Counted from the stretch's first letter, positions 42,481-52,438 are shown. The stretch: DNA of 64,000 bases from JANQQJ01 sp046290575 (GCA_046290575.1 JBKAGX010000001.1:930001-994000); one strand, 5' to 3'. Made by a program: numbers and translations. Notes: generated by a model from the letters alone, not told the origin.

Positions 42481-45400
42481 TCACGACGCTGTGACCTCGC
42501 CGCTAGCGCCGTCCAGCATTTCCGGTGGCAACTCCATCAGGGTCGGTCCGTCGGTCCAAAGCAGGGCGCAGCGTACCGTGCGGCCCGGATAGACCTGTTC
42601 GATCAGCGCACGATAGGCGGCCATCTGCCGGCAGTAGAGTTGCGGCACGCCGTTCAGTGTTTCGGGGGGCGGCCGGTTGGTCTTGTAATCGACGATCAGC
42701 ACCGAATCAGCTGTGACCGCCAGCCGGTCGATTTGTCCGCTGACGGCGTTACGACCGACCAGACCGGTGACGGGGACTTCGGCAGCGCTGCCGGGCGCGA
42801 ACAGCGCCCCCAACGACGGATCATTCAGGACTGCGAGGACCTCCTCGGCCCAGCCTTCTGCAGTGCCCGGCTCCAGGCCATGGGCGGGCTGTTTCAGAAA
42901 CCGCAGCGCAGCAGCTCTGCGGTCAGCCTCCGGCAGGTCAGGAAGGCGCTGCAGCAGGCGGTGCATCAAATTGCCACGCATAAACGGGTCCTGGCCTGTT
43001 TCGCTCAACGGGCTGCGCACCGCGCTGTCCGCAAAGGCGGGCCGGGATGGCGCCAGCGGGCGCGACGGGCTGGGTTCCTCCGGCGGAGCGCGGTTGGCCC
43101 AGTCCGGTGCTTCGCTGGTGGGCGTAACGACGGCCCCTTCTTTCTCTGCGTTGTCAGACAGGGTGCCAGATTGCATCCAACGCACTGGCAACCCTTCTGA
43201 ATCAACGCCTTCATGCGCCTCGAGACGGTCAAAGCCCTCTTCGATCAAATTGTACCAGCAGTGTTTGGGCCGGCCCCGTTGGGTCTCATAGCCGCAGATA
43301 TAGAGCTCGTCGGCGGCGCGGGTCAGCGCGACATAGAGTTGGCGGTTATATTCCTGGTCACGCAACGCGACAGCTTTCTCATGCGCTTCCGCAGCCGCAC
43401 CCACCCGGTTCTCTGCCGAGGCGGGCCAGATCAGGGCCGGTGCGCTGTCAGGCAGCGCTGTCCAGTAGAGATCCGGCGCCTGGGTGGGCGCCCCACAGGT
43501 ATCGGGCAGAAAAACAATCGGTGCCTGCAATCCCTTGGCGCCATGGACGGTCATCACCCGCACTTCGCCGCTCGCCTGTTCCATCTCGCGTTTGACTTCG
43601 GTTTCCGCCGCTTCCACCCAGTGCACAAATCCCTGCAGCGAGGGCACATGGGTGCGCTCATAATCGAGTGACAGCGCCAACAGCTCGTTCATGGGGTCAA
43701 GGGCGTCCGGTCCCAGCCGTGCCAGAATCGCCCGTCTGCCACCATGCTCCAGCAGGCTGGAAAAGAACTCGAAGGGTGGCGTCTGGTCGGCCATTGCCAG
43801 ACAATCCTTCAGGAAACCATGGGCAGCGGCCAGAGCGGGGTCATCTGCCGCCCGCTTCGCCAGAGCGTGCCACAAGGTGTTATCACGGTCATAGGCGGCC
43901 TTGTAGAGCTGGTCGTCATCAAGGCCGAGTAGTGGCGATTTCAGCACGGTTGCCAGGGTCAGATCGTCTTCCGGCATCAAGACGAACCGCGCCAGCGCCA
44001 GCAGGTCCATTACCGCCAGTTGTTCCGTCAGGATCATCCGGTCGATGCCGGCGACCGGTACGCCCTGCCGTTTCAACTCCCGCACCATCGCGTTGAAGAA
44101 CGGGTTGCGGCGGCGCACCAGGATCAGAACGTCATCCGCGCGGATGGGCCGTGCCCGGGCCTCAAGCATGGCTCTCGTGTTCAGCCAGTGTTTGATGCGG
44201 CCTGCGATACGGCGCGCCAGCCGGACATCGGGATTGGTAACATCAAGCCGCTTGACCGGAGGCTGCCAGCCCGCCGTCTGCTCGACCTTTTCAGGGACTT
44301 CCGGGTCCCAGAGTTCAATCCGGCCCGCCACGTCCTGCCGGTGAGCCTGATGGCGAATGTCCCGCTCCTGATCGCTGAACAGCATCCCGTTGCGCGCGAC
44401 GTCGCCTTCAAATACCGCATCGACCAGGGCAAGCACGGCTTCGGTCGACCGGAAGGACAAGTCCAGTAAACCGTTATGAAACGGCTGATCGGCCGCCTGG
44501 GCCTTCCGCTGGAACGCCTGCCGGGTGCGCTCGAACTCCGCCGGGTCGGCGCGCTGAAAACTGTAGATCGACTGCTTGGCATCGCCGACGGCGAAAACCG
44601 TACGCGGGGCCTCGTGCTCATGCGCGCCCTGGCCGGCAAAGAATTCGGCCGCCAGCGCTTCGACCACCGCCCATTGGTCTGGGTTGGTGTCCTGGGCCTC
44701 ATCAACCAGGATATGATCGAGCCCTTCATCGAGCTTGTAGAGCACCCAGGCGGCGCTGTCCGGTTCAGCCACAAGACGGCGGGCGACCAGAATGAGATCG
44801 TCATAGTCGAGCGCCGCGCGCTGGCGCTTCAGCGTTTCATAGGTGTCGTTGAGCGCGTGCCCGAAGACCACCAGCGCTTCGGTGGCACGAGCGACCCGGC
44901 TCGATCTGATCTGTTCTTCCACCCGGACGAGGCGGATCGCTTCGGCCTCCAGCACCGCGACGGCGTCCGGGTGCTTGTCCTGGATCGGCTTCGTCGCCTG
45001 CGCTTTACGGGGTGCCAGATAGCCAGACGACTTGGTCAGAAAAGCGCCACGATAGGTGTCGAAAGTTTTCCGTCGGTCCGAGTCGGGAGCGTTCAGCCAT
45101 CCCGCAATCGTGTCCGCACGCTCGCGGTCGGTCTTGCTGCCCTTGGACAGTGCCGACACGGCATGCTGCAGCGCCGCTGTATCAGCGACTTGCGACGTGC
45201 AGGCGTCCTCAAGGACCCACGTTTCATTGAGACCCGGTTCTACACCCATCAGGGGATAGATGCGGTCGGCTTCAACCTGCGCAAGCCTGCGCCGCTGGCT
45301 CATCAGCGCGGTGACCAGATCGGGAAGCTTCATATCCGTGGTGCTGGCGGAGATCAGTTCCAGAGCCCGTCCCAGGCGGCCGTCCTGATCTTCAGCAGCG

Positions 45401-45879
45401 TTGGCCAACACACGGTTGGTGGCTTCATTCAGCAGCTCCCGGGTCGATCGCTCGTCCATGATCGAGGCATGCGGCGCGACGCCGGCTTCCAGCGGAAAGC
45501 GCCCGGTAAGAGACTGGCAAAAGGCGTGTATCGTCTGGATCTTCAGCCCGCCGGGCACATCCAGAACTTCGGCAAACAGGCGTCGCGCGGTGACCATGTC
45601 TTGGTCAGTTGGCGCGGAATCATTGAGGTCTTGCAGCGAAACCGCCAGCCCGTGATCGGGCAGTCTCGCCCATCTGGCGAGTTCCTGGTTGATGCGGTTG
45701 GCCATTTCAGCAGCTGCGGCCTTGGTGAAGGTGAGGCAGAGGATCCCACCGGGCCGCGCACCGGACAGCAGCAGGCGCAGCACCCGGTTGGCCAGCACAT
45801 GGGTCTTGCCGGTGCCCGCCGAGGCAGCCACCCAGGCGGAGGTGCCGGGGTCGGCGGCGCGGTCCTGTTCGGCCGTCAC
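42481..45879 (-). CDS. addA: Double-strand break repair helicase-nuclease AddA
   Basis: A 1132-residue UvrD-type helicase with a C-terminal nuclease, the main motor of AddAB, which processes DNA ends for RecA and takes the place of RecBCD. Motifs: Walker A AASAGTGKTHVLANR, DEAQDTNPDQW (motif II), VMTVHGAKGLQAPIVFL (motif V region), TRAADELYI and nuclease core VLIVDYKTNRPP. The start GTG at 45879 overlaps the addB stop by 4 bases with AAGGAG 8 bases upstream; a GTG 9 bases earlier is too close to that site. Complete length. Confidence 0.97.
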   Translation of the reverse strand: MTAEQDRAADPGTSAWVAASAGTGKTHVLANRVLRLLLSGARPGGILCLTFTKAAAAEMANRINQELARWARLPDHGLAVSLQDLNDSAPTDQDMVTARRLFAEVLDVPGGLKIQTIHAFCQSLTGRFPLEAGVAPHASIMDERSTRELLNEATNRVLANAAEDQDGRLGRALELISASTTDMKLPDLVTALMSQRRRLAQVEADRIYPLMGVEPGLNETWVLEDACTSQVADTAALQHAVSALSKGSKTDRERADTIAGWLNAPDSDRRKTFDTYRGAFLTKSSGYLAPRKAQATKPIQDKHPDAVAVLEAEAIRLVRVEEQIRSSRVARATEALVVFGHALNDTYETLKRQRAALDYDDLILVARRLVAEPDSAAWVLYKLDEGLDHILVDEAQDTNPDQWAVVEALAAEFFAGQGAHEHEAPRTVFAVGDAKQSIYSFQRADPAEFERTRQAFQRKAQAADQPFHNGLLDLSFRSTEAVLALVDAVFEGDVARNGMLFSDQERDIRHQAHRQDVAGRIELWDPEVPEKVEQTAGWQPPVKRLDVTNPDVRLARRIAGRIKHWLNTRAMLEARARPIRADDVLILVRRRNPFFNAMVRELKRQGVPVAGIDRMILTEQLAVMDLLALARFVLMPEDDLTLATVLKSPLLGLDDDQLYKAAYDRDNTLWHALAKRAADDPALAAAHGFLKDCLAMADQTPPFEFFSSLLEHGGRRAILARLGPDALDPMNELLALSLDYERTHVPSLQGFVHWVEAAETEVKREMEQASGEVRVMTVHGAKGLQAPIVFLPDTCGAPTQAPDLYWTALPDSAPALIWPASAENRVGAAAEAHEKAVALRDQEYNRQLYVALTRAADELYICGYETQRGRPKHCWYNLIEEGFDRLEAHEGVDSEGLPVRWMQSGTLSDNAEKEGAVVTPTSEAPDWANRAPPEEPSPSRPLAPSRPAFADSAVRSPLSETGQDPFMRGNLMHRLLQRLPDLPEADRRAAALRFLKQPAHGLEPGTAEGWAEEVLAVLNDPSLGALFAPGSAAEVPVTGLVGRNAVSGQIDRLAVTADSVLIVDYKTNRPPPETLNGVPQLYCRQMAAYRALIEQVYPGRTVRCALLWTDGPTLMELPPEMLDGASGEVTAS

Positions 45880-48809
45880 AGGCCCCACTCCTTTACCCGA
45901 GCCAGATGGTCATAGTCGCCATAGCCGCGCTCTGTCGGGTTCGGCAGCGAAACATAGGGTGTGTTTTTGTCGTCAAAGGCGGCCACCACCCGTGCCAGCC
46001 CATCTCGCGCCTCGGCGACCAGCTCAGGAAGGGTTAGATCCAGTTTTGACCGGCCTGTTAGCGCGTCAATCTTGTTCTTTGAGCCGTCGCCTTTCAGCAG
46101 CCACCAGGCCAGCTCGGTTACGGTCCCCGGCGGAACGCCTTCGAACCCGCCGGACTCCAGAATGGCGGCTTCCAGCGGCATCTGCGCGCCGTAGCCAGCC
46201 GCCAGCTGCAGATTGGTCGGCGCACTGCCGGTCTTGTAATCGATGATCTCGAACGAGCCGTCCGCCAACCGGTCGATGCGGTCGGCCTGTGCGGTCACCA
46301 CAAACGGCCCACCGGGAAGCGCTTCAAGTACCAGCCGGCCCCTCTGTTCAGCAGCGACAATCCTTGCCGTACCCCTACGATCGGCCTGCTGCTCGACATA
46401 CCACGCGGCAATCTGCTCGAAACGCGGCCACCAGAAGGCGCGCACCTGTGGCCGGTCCATCATGCCGCCAAAGGCATCGCGGCCGCAGTCGATCAGCGCG
46501 GCGACGGGGTCGGTGGGCAGTCCGTCCGGATGGCGTTTGAAAAACAGATGTAGTGCGTGGTGAATAAAGGTTCCTCGGTCCGCAGCGCCGGGGTCCGCAT
46601 CAATGGGCTCAAGCGGCCTGAGGCCGAGGATCTTTTCCGCATAGAGCGCATAGGGGTCACGCATCCAGGCTTCGATCCGCGTGACCGACAGTGTCCGCGG
46701 GCGCGCGGCAACAGGCGGGCGCGGTTCCGGTGGCGGGCAGGGCGTCGATGTTTCGACACTGTCCAACCCCTGTTGCCATATCAGGTGTGGCGTTTGCAGC
46801 CATCTCTCGTCTTCGACTAGCGCGTCGAGGCGGAGCAGCCAGCGCGATGGTATGGTGGGTGCGCCATCGACCTTTTCAGCGCGGGTCAGATAGACCCGCG
46901 GCGCGGCAGTCGCCTGGACGAAATCATGCGCTGAGAGGCCGACCCGCCGCTCTGGCAGGGGCAACCCGAATGTGGCTTTCATCGGCCGACTCATCCAGGG
47001 GTCGTTGCCGGCGTCGGGCGGCCAGGTGCCTTCGTTAAGCCCGCCCAGAATCACCACATCCGCGTGATGCAGCCGGGCCTCCAGCGGGCCTAGAATCGAA
47101 AGCCTGGGGTGCTGACCATAGCTTGGCCGGACCACGATGCCGGTCATGGCGGTTTCCAGCAGGGCCGAAAAATGTCGTGGATCAGTCGCGGGAAAGTGCT
47201 GTGCGCTTTGCTTGAACTCCGACAGGAAGGCGGCAGCCGCCTCGCCATCATCGCCATGCCACAGGCGTTCGGCCCCGGTCTCATCGTCAGTCGCTGCCAG
47301 CGCTTCGGCCAGCTGAAGATGCGCGTCTATCAGATCGCAGAATGGCGCGCGTGGTTCACCAAAAAGGAGCAGGCTGGGCTGCATGCGAACCAGGAGCGCA
47401 GACCACCAGGCTGAGAGGTCGGATTCCTTGGCGTCCTCCAGGGTGTGGGTGATGCCCTCCGGCCCCGGCGCGGGCCGCGGGCCGCGCAAGATAGCACGCT
47501 CAAGCGCGCGGACGTGTTGCCTGAAAGCCGGGGTCGTTTGTCCACCTGATGCAAGGGGATGCTTCAACGCGCTCAACAGCGGTATCGGCGCGAAGTCATC
47601 CTGAATCAGGCCGGCCACGAGCATCAGGAAGGCGGCGACGGACGTCTGGCGCAGCGGCGTGCCGGCGGAATCGTCGAGGGAAATGTCCCAGCGTTTCATG
47701 GCGGCAGCGACCTGACGGGCAAGCCGGCGGTCCGGGGTGATCAGCGAGGCTGTTTGTCCGGGTGCTTCCAGAGTCTGGCGCAGAATAAGGGCAATGGCCC
47801 CCGCTTCATCCTGCTGCGTCGGTGCGTCTATCCGCATCAGACCATCCAGGGCGGCAGTCTTGTCAACTTTCAGGTCCTGCCATTGGTCGGTGGTGGCGGC
47901 AGGCCGCAGCGCCTCGCTGAGCAACATGTTTCGCGCGGGGTTGGTGGGTGTTGCGGGCCAGGGCAGAACTTCGCTGCGCTCTACCGCCATATGCGCCAGC
48001 AGCTGCTTCATGCCGAATTGAGGGTGGGTCGGTTCGAGCGCTTCCCAGCTTTCAGGGTGGAGCAGACTGTCGAGACCCGGGAGAATGACGCGCCCGTTGG
48101 GCAGGTAAGCGATTGCCTTGATGAGTTCTGCGGTGGCGGGAATAGACCCGGTCGACCCCGCCGCAATAACCGGAAAATCCGGCGGGGCGCTGGTCCAGCG
48201 ATCGGCCAGTGTACGCAGCAGCCTGTCGCGCCGCGTCGCCGGGTCCAGATATCCACGCTCGGCCAGGATGTTCGGCCAGGCCTCGCCGACAATCTTCAGG
48301 AACTCGAGCGTGATCTGCCAATGGTGCGCGAACTCCTCGGGCACGAGGTCGATAAGGTTGGCGAAGGCTTTGCCCTCGGTCTGCATTTGATCGAGGAAGC
48401 GGGCCAGTTCAGCAGCCAGTTGAAAGGCCTGCGCCGGTTCTTCTTGCCGGCCTGCCGCCTGATGCCACTGCAGAACAAGTTGCGTCAGCAGCAGGGTGCG
48501 CTCCAGGGCAGGGATGGCTGCGGGCACCGCAAGGTCGGTTGCCGTCTCGCCGACAAAACCGCCCAGCAGAATTTCGTCCTCTTCGACGTCGCCGATGGGT
48601 TGCATACGCGGCAGCAGCAGGGGGCGGCCGCTGCTTGCGCGCAGAAACGCTTCACGCAGGGTACGGGCTGCACGGCGGGTGGGCAGCAGGATGCGCAATT
48701 GGCTCAGCGCAAGCGGGTCTTCGGCATGTTCCACCAGAAGAGTTGCGGCGAGCGCATCGACAAAGGATGCGCCTGCTGGGATGGAATAGACCGTTGGCTC
48801 GCGCGTCAT
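45876..48809 (-). CDS. addB: Double-strand break repair protein AddB
   Basis: A 977-residue partner of AddA. The N-terminal two thirds are a degenerate helicase fold (LRILLPTRRAARTLREAFL; VILGGLNEGTWPPD), which reads Chi-like sites in related complexes, and the C-terminal RecB-type nuclease has GTFIHHALHLFF and FEIIDYKTGSAP. Nuclease residues are intact, so both subunits should cut, one strand each. It starts 3 bases after murU. Confidence 0.95.
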   Translation of the reverse strand: MTREPTVYSIPAGASFVDALAATLLVEHAEDPLALSQLRILLPTRRAARTLREAFLRASSGRPLLLPRMQPIGDVEEDEILLGGFVGETATDLAVPAAIPALERTLLLTQLVLQWHQAAGRQEEPAQAFQLAAELARFLDQMQTEGKAFANLIDLVPEEFAHHWQITLEFLKIVGEAWPNILAERGYLDPATRRDRLLRTLADRWTSAPPDFPVIAAGSTGSIPATAELIKAIAYLPNGRVILPGLDSLLHPESWEALEPTHPQFGMKQLLAHMAVERSEVLPWPATPTNPARNMLLSEALRPAATTDQWQDLKVDKTAALDGLMRIDAPTQQDEAGAIALILRQTLEAPGQTASLITPDRRLARQVAAAMKRWDISLDDSAGTPLRQTSVAAFLMLVAGLIQDDFAPIPLLSALKHPLASGGQTTPAFRQHVRALERAILRGPRPAPGPEGITHTLEDAKESDLSAWWSALLVRMQPSLLLFGEPRAPFCDLIDAHLQLAEALAATDDETGAERLWHGDDGEAAAAFLSEFKQSAQHFPATDPRHFSALLETAMTGIVVRPSYGQHPRLSILGPLEARLHHADVVILGGLNEGTWPPDAGNDPWMSRPMKATFGLPLPERRVGLSAHDFVQATAAPRVYLTRAEKVDGAPTIPSRWLLRLDALVEDERWLQTPHLIWQQGLDSVETSTPCPPPEPRPPVAARPRTLSVTRIEAWMRDPYALYAEKILGLRPLEPIDADPGAADRGTFIHHALHLFFKRHPDGLPTDPVAALIDCGRDAFGGMMDRPQVRAFWWPRFEQIAAWYVEQQADRRGTARIVAAEQRGRLVLEALPGGPFVVTAQADRIDRLADGSFEIIDYKTGSAPTNLQLAAGYGAQMPLEAAILESGGFEGVPPGTVTELAWWLLKGDGSKNKIDALTGRSKLDLTLPELVAEARDGLARVVAAFDDKNTPYVSLPNPTERGYGDYDHLARVKEWGL

Positions 48810-48812
48810 ACT

Positions 48813-49523
48813 CTAACGATGGCGTAAAAACGCTTCGGCGTCATCCCGTGCCTGAGGCGTACCGACATGCAGCCAGGGGTGGGGGTGAACCAGTCCGAAC
48901 AAACGGCCGTTCTCGATCGCCCGATCCCACAGGATGTTTGTGGAGAACGGGCCGTCGGGCGTGTCCGTGAACAGGGCCGGCGAGACCAGTTGAATGCCGC
49001 AATAGATAAAAGGCGCGCCTTCACCCGCCGGGGGCCGTGCAAGGCGGCCATTGTCGTCTTTCAGGAAATCACCTGCGCCTTCAAAAAACAGCGCGTCCTT
49101 GTGCTCGACAAGCAGGAGCAACGCGTCCATGTCGTCTCGGCGCCACGCCTTTGCAAGCGCGTCGAGAGACCGGTTGCCGTCAAGCCAGATCCCATCTGCA
49201 TTGACGACAAAGAAGGGATTGTCGCCAAGCAGCGGCAGGGCCTTGGTGACGCCGCCGCCGGTCTCCAGCAATTGATCGGATTCGTCCGAAAAAAGGATGT
49301 CGGGACCGCCCTCTCGCCGTTTCAGATGGGCTTTCAGCATCTCGCCAAAGTGATGAAGATTGACTACCGACTTTTCGATATGGCCGGCAGCCAGCATGTC
49401 CAGCGCCCAGTCGATCAACGGCTTTCCGCCGACGTCGACAAGCGGTTTGGGCCGGTCGTGGGTCAGGGGCTGCATCCGCACACCCTTGCCGGCGGCCATG
49501 ACCATGGCGCGGTCGGGTGTCAT
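48813..49523 (-). CDS. murU: N-acetylmuramate alpha-1-phosphate uridylyltransferase
   Basis: A 236-residue nucleotidyltransferase. The pyrophosphorylase motif is VMAAGKGVRMQPLTHDRPKPLV; NADGIW carries the metal-binding Asp and PHPWLHVGTPQ lies near the end. MurU makes UDP-MurNAc from MurNAc-1-phosphate, the product of AmgK, whose gene is directly upstream. The pair bypasses de novo MurA/MurB synthesis and lowers fosfomycin sensitivity in Pseudomonas. The start overlaps the amgK stop by 1 base (TAATG). Confidence 0.92.
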   Translation of the reverse strand: MTPDRAMVMAAGKGVRMQPLTHDRPKPLVDVGGKPLIDWALDMLAAGHIEKSVVNLHHFGEMLKAHLKRREGGPDILFSDESDQLLETGGGVTKALPLLGDNPFFVVNADGIWLDGNRSLDALAKAWRRDDMDALLLLVEHKDALFFEGAGDFLKDDNGRLARPPAGEGAPFIYCGIQLVSPALFTDTPDGPFSTNILWDRAIENGRLFGLVHPHPWLHVGTPQARDDAEAFLRHR

Positions 49524-50545
49524 TAGGATGGTTCACCGGGTAATGGTTGTGCGCGGGTTGTCGGCGGGCAATGTTCGTCGAACCAGGCTTTCAGTTGCGC
49601 CAGCGCTGGATGTTCGAGATTACGCTCAATGAAACCCCACACGGTCGGGATCAGCGTGGGGTAGAACGGCTTGCCGTCACGTTTCCACAACCGTGTAAAG
49701 ACCCCGACGATGCGGGTGTTGCGTTGTGCGCCCATCACCGCATAGGCGGCTAGAAACGCTTCCCGGTCCAGGCCAGGCCGGGCGGTCAGATACCGTTCCA
49801 GCATCGCGGCTTCAAGCTCTACAGGCACATGGCGTCGACAATCCTGCAGCAAGGAAACGAGGTCGAGGGCGGGGGAGGCGACTTTGGCATCCTGAAAGTC
49901 CAGCAGGCCGACCTGTTTCAGACCCTCCCGCTGCGGCAGCCACATCAGATTGTCCGCATGAAAATCATAGAGCGCAAACACAAGATCTTTCGTGACGAGC
50001 GGCAGGACGGTGCCCCACACGTTCTTGAAGCTGGTCTGCATGTCCGTGGGCGCAGGCAGACCGGTTCGCGCCGGGATGTACCATTCTGTTAGGACCGACG
50101 CTGTCTTAAGCATGGCCCGTTCATCGTAGCGCGGAACGTGATAGTCAATTCCGCCGCGGGCTCGAATGTGCGGATCGGCGGGCACGTCGTGCAGCGCGAC
50201 AAGGACATCAACGGCGGCTTCATACAGCCGCTCTTCGGCAGCTTCGGCATCTGCCAGCAACCGGGTGAATGTGTTGTCACCCAGATCTTCCAGCAGCAGC
50301 AGGCCTTGCGCGACATCAGAGGCACGGATTCGCGGTGCGGAAAATCCGTGCCGGGCCAGCAACGCGTTCACGGCCATGAACGGGATCACGTCTTCCTTGT
50401 CCGGCGGTGCGTCCATCAGAACCGTTGGCGGATCTGTATCGACACGAAAATAGCGGCGGAACGAGGCGTCCGCCACGAAGGGGTGCCAGTCAGCGCCGCT
50501 TGCATAACGGTCGAGAAAGTGATCGATCTGTTCGGCGCGGGTCAC
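49523..50545 (-). CDS. amgK: N-acetylmuramate/N-acetylglucosamine kinase
   Basis: A 340-residue aminoglycoside-phosphotransferase-fold kinase that phosphorylates MurNAc or GlcNAc at C1 during cell wall recycling. Features: SFRRYFRVD near the N-terminus, LLLLEDLGDNTFTRLL, the catalytic loop FALYDFHADNLMWLPQ and metal-binding LLDFQDAKVASPALDLVSL. The GTG at 50545, 2 bases after the tsaE stop, is preferred to an ATG at 50590 inside tsaE, which adds a polar extension. It pairs with murU. Confidence 0.92.
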   Translation of the reverse strand: MTRAEQIDHFLDRYASGADWHPFVADASFRRYFRVDTDPPTVLMDAPPDKEDVIPFMAVNALLARHGFSAPRIRASDVAQGLLLLEDLGDNTFTRLLADAEAAEERLYEAAVDVLVALHDVPADPHIRARGGIDYHVPRYDERAMLKTASVLTEWYIPARTGLPAPTDMQTSFKNVWGTVLPLVTKDLVFALYDFHADNLMWLPQREGLKQVGLLDFQDAKVASPALDLVSLLQDCRRHVPVELEAAMLERYLTARPGLDREAFLAAYAVMGAQRNTRIVGVFTRLWKRDGKPFYPTLIPTVWGFIERNLEHPALAQLKAWFDEHCPPTTRAQPLPGEPS

Positions 50546-50547
50546 GC

Positions 50548-51021
50548 TTAAGCGTTCCTGTTTTTCATTTTTTGGGCCCGGTCTTGCCATGCGCCATGGC
50601 CCTGGATTCTAACCTGCCGCCCGTCCTCAATGAAGTCGAAATGCAGGGCCAGGTGATCCGGCAGGATGTCCTCGCCCAGGCGTTCCGGCCATTCAATCAG
50701 CGTTACGCCGGTTTCCAGGGCTTCTTCCAACCCCAGCTCCCACGCTTCTTCGGGGGCCTCAAGACGGTAGAGGTCCATATGCCAGACGGACTCGAAAGTC
50801 CGGCCTTCGACTGGATAGGTTTGAACCAGCGTGAATGTCGGGCTGGGAACCTCATCTTCAATGCCCAGCGCGTGGATCAGGCAACGGGCAAAGGCCGTCT
50901 TGCCCGCGCCGAGGTCGCCATAAAGCAAGATAAGGTCGCCGGGCTCCAGCTGAGGTGCCAAGCGTGCCGCCAGGGCTTGTGTCGCTGGCAAGTCCGGCAG
51001 ATTCAGCGTATCGGTTGCCAT
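50548..51021 (-). CDS. tsaE: tRNA threonylcarbamoyladenosine synthesis ATPase TsaE
   Basis: A 157-residue P-loop protein needed for t6A37 in ANN-reading tRNAs. Walker A is LYGDLGAGKTAFARCL; SPTFTLVQTYP and the HMDLYRLEAPEEAWELGLEE block (switch and Asp/Tyr) are family marks. It is the first of the tsaE-amgK-murU-addB-addA run, 31 bases after ahcY. Confidence 0.95.
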   Translation of the reverse strand: MATDTLNLPDLPATQALAARLAPQLEPGDLILLYGDLGAGKTAFARCLIHALGIEDEVPSPTFTLVQTYPVEGRTFESVWHMDLYRLEAPEEAWELGLEEALETGVTLIEWPERLGEDILPDHLALHFDFIEDGRQVRIQGHGAWQDRAQKMKNRNA

Positions 51022-51052
51022 CCGCTTCTTTTATGGGGAGCAGGTGCTCTGC

Positions 51053-52348
51053 TCAATAGCGGTAATGTTCAGGCTTATAGGGTCCCTCAGGCGTGATTCC
51101 GATGTAAGAGGCCTGTTCTACTGACAGCTCGGTCAGTTTGACGCCCAGCCGGTCGAGGTGCAGCCGCGCCACTTTTTCATCAAGGTGCTTGGGCAGTACA
51201 AATACCCGGTTTTCATATTGCCCGTGATTCTGCCACAGCTCGATCTGCGCGATGACCTGATTGGTGAAAGACATACTCATCACGAAGCTGGGGTGACCTG
51301 TTGCACAACCCAGATTCACCAGCCGGCCCTGGGCCAACAGAATAATGCGCTTGCCATCAGGGAATTCGACTTCATCAACCTGTGGCTTGACCTCTTCCCA
51401 CTTGTAGTTCTGCAGGGCCGCGACCTGAATTTCCGAGTCAAAGTGGCCGATGTTGCAGACGATCGCACGGTCCTTCATGTCACGCATGTGGTCCAGCGTG
51501 ATGATGTCGATGTTGCCCGTGGCGGTGACAAAGATGTCCCCTATGGATGCGGCATCGTCCATGGTCACGACCTCATAGCCCTCCATGGCAGCCTGTAGTG
51601 CGCAAATCGGATCGATTTCGATAATCAATACGCGTGCGCCCTGGCCGCGGAGACTGGCCGCGCAACCCTTGCCAACATCGCCATAGCCAGCCACGACCGC
51701 TACTTTGCCGGACAGCATTACATCGGTGGCGCGCTTGATCCCATCAATCAGGCTCTCGCGGCAGCCATAGAGATTGTCGAACTTGGATTTGGTGACCGAA
51801 TCATTCACGTTGATACAGGGCACTGGCAGGGTTCCCTGCTTTTCCAGCTGATAAAGCCGCAGCACGCCCGTGGTGGTTTCCTCGCTGATGCCGCGTACAT
51901 CGTCCATCAACTCCGGGAACCGCTCGATCATCATCGCGGTCAGGTCGCCACCATCATCAAGGATGAGGTTCGGGCGCCAGCCATCAGGGCCGACGATGGT
52001 CTGTTCGATGCACCAATCGAATTCTTGTTCGGATTCGTCCTTCCAGGCAAAGACCGGAATTCCTGCCGCGGCAATCGCGGCCGCGGCCTGATCCTGTGTC
52101 GAGAAGATGTTGCAGGAGCTCCAGCGGATTTCGGCGCCGAGGTCGATCAGCGTTTCGATCAGAACAGCAGTCTGGATCGTCATGTGAAGACAGCCTGCGA
52201 TCCGCGCGCCGGCAAGCGGCTTTTTGCCCGCATATTCCTCGCGCAGCGCCATCAGGCCGGGCATCTCGGTTTCAGCGATGGTGATCTCGCGCCGGCCCCA
52301 TTCAGCCAACGCCATATCGGCGACCTTAAAGTCAGTGAACGCGTTCAC
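51053..52348 (-). CDS. ahcY: Adenosylhomocysteinase
   Basis: A 431-residue NAD-dependent enzyme that splits S-adenosylhomocysteine to adenosine and homocysteine, relieving inhibition of methyltransferases. The NAD motif GYGDVGKGCAASLRGQGARV, the substrate site LHMTIQTAVLIETL and the C-terminal YKPEHYRY (contacting the NAD of the neighbouring subunit) are complete. A GTG start at 52348 has AGGAC 6 bases upstream. I found no SAH riboswitch in the 90-base leader. Confidence 0.97.
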   Translation of the reverse strand: MNAFTDFKVADMALAEWGRREITIAETEMPGLMALREEYAGKKPLAGARIAGCLHMTIQTAVLIETLIDLGAEIRWSSCNIFSTQDQAAAAIAAAGIPVFAWKDESEQEFDWCIEQTIVGPDGWRPNLILDDGGDLTAMMIERFPELMDDVRGISEETTTGVLRLYQLEKQGTLPVPCINVNDSVTKSKFDNLYGCRESLIDGIKRATDVMLSGKVAVVAGYGDVGKGCAASLRGQGARVLIIEIDPICALQAAMEGYEVVTMDDAASIGDIFVTATGNIDIITLDHMRDMKDRAIVCNIGHFDSEIQVAALQNYKWEEVKPQVDEVEFPDGKRIILLAQGRLVNLGCATGHPSFVMSMSFTNQVIAQIELWQNHGQYENRVFVLPKHLDEKVARLHLDRLGVKLTELSVEQASYIGITPEGPYKPEHYRY

Positions 52349-52395
52349 GGCAGTGTCCTGTCTATCAATGAAAAGTTCCGCTCAGCAGCGGATTG

Positions 52396-52438
52396 AAGGA
52401 AGTATAAGGATATCTTTATATATTTCTATATAAGATTT
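52396..52438 (-). promoter_or_regulatory. AT-rich tract upstream of ahcY, putative promoter
   Basis: About 43 bases made almost only of A and T, with TATATA motifs and an imperfect CTTATATA / TATATAAAG inverted repeat, lie between the ptsH stop and the ahcY leader. This is strongly unlike the GC-rich surroundings. It is best read as an ahcY promoter or an AT-rich protein-binding site. A small CCGCT / AGCGG hairpin lies in the leader just after it. Confidence 0.4.

Noticed and set aside
44476..45915. 479-codon plus-strand frame opposite addA
   Set aside because: It lies wholly antisense to a well-supported gene and has no domain; it is a by-product of GC-rich third codon positions.
47559..48827. 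422-codon plus-strand frame opposite addB
   Set aside because: Antisense shadow of addB with no recognisable motif.
52349..52395. Possible SAH or SAM riboswitch before ahcY
   Set aside because: Only a 5-bp hairpin is visible and the conserved riboswitch core is not present.
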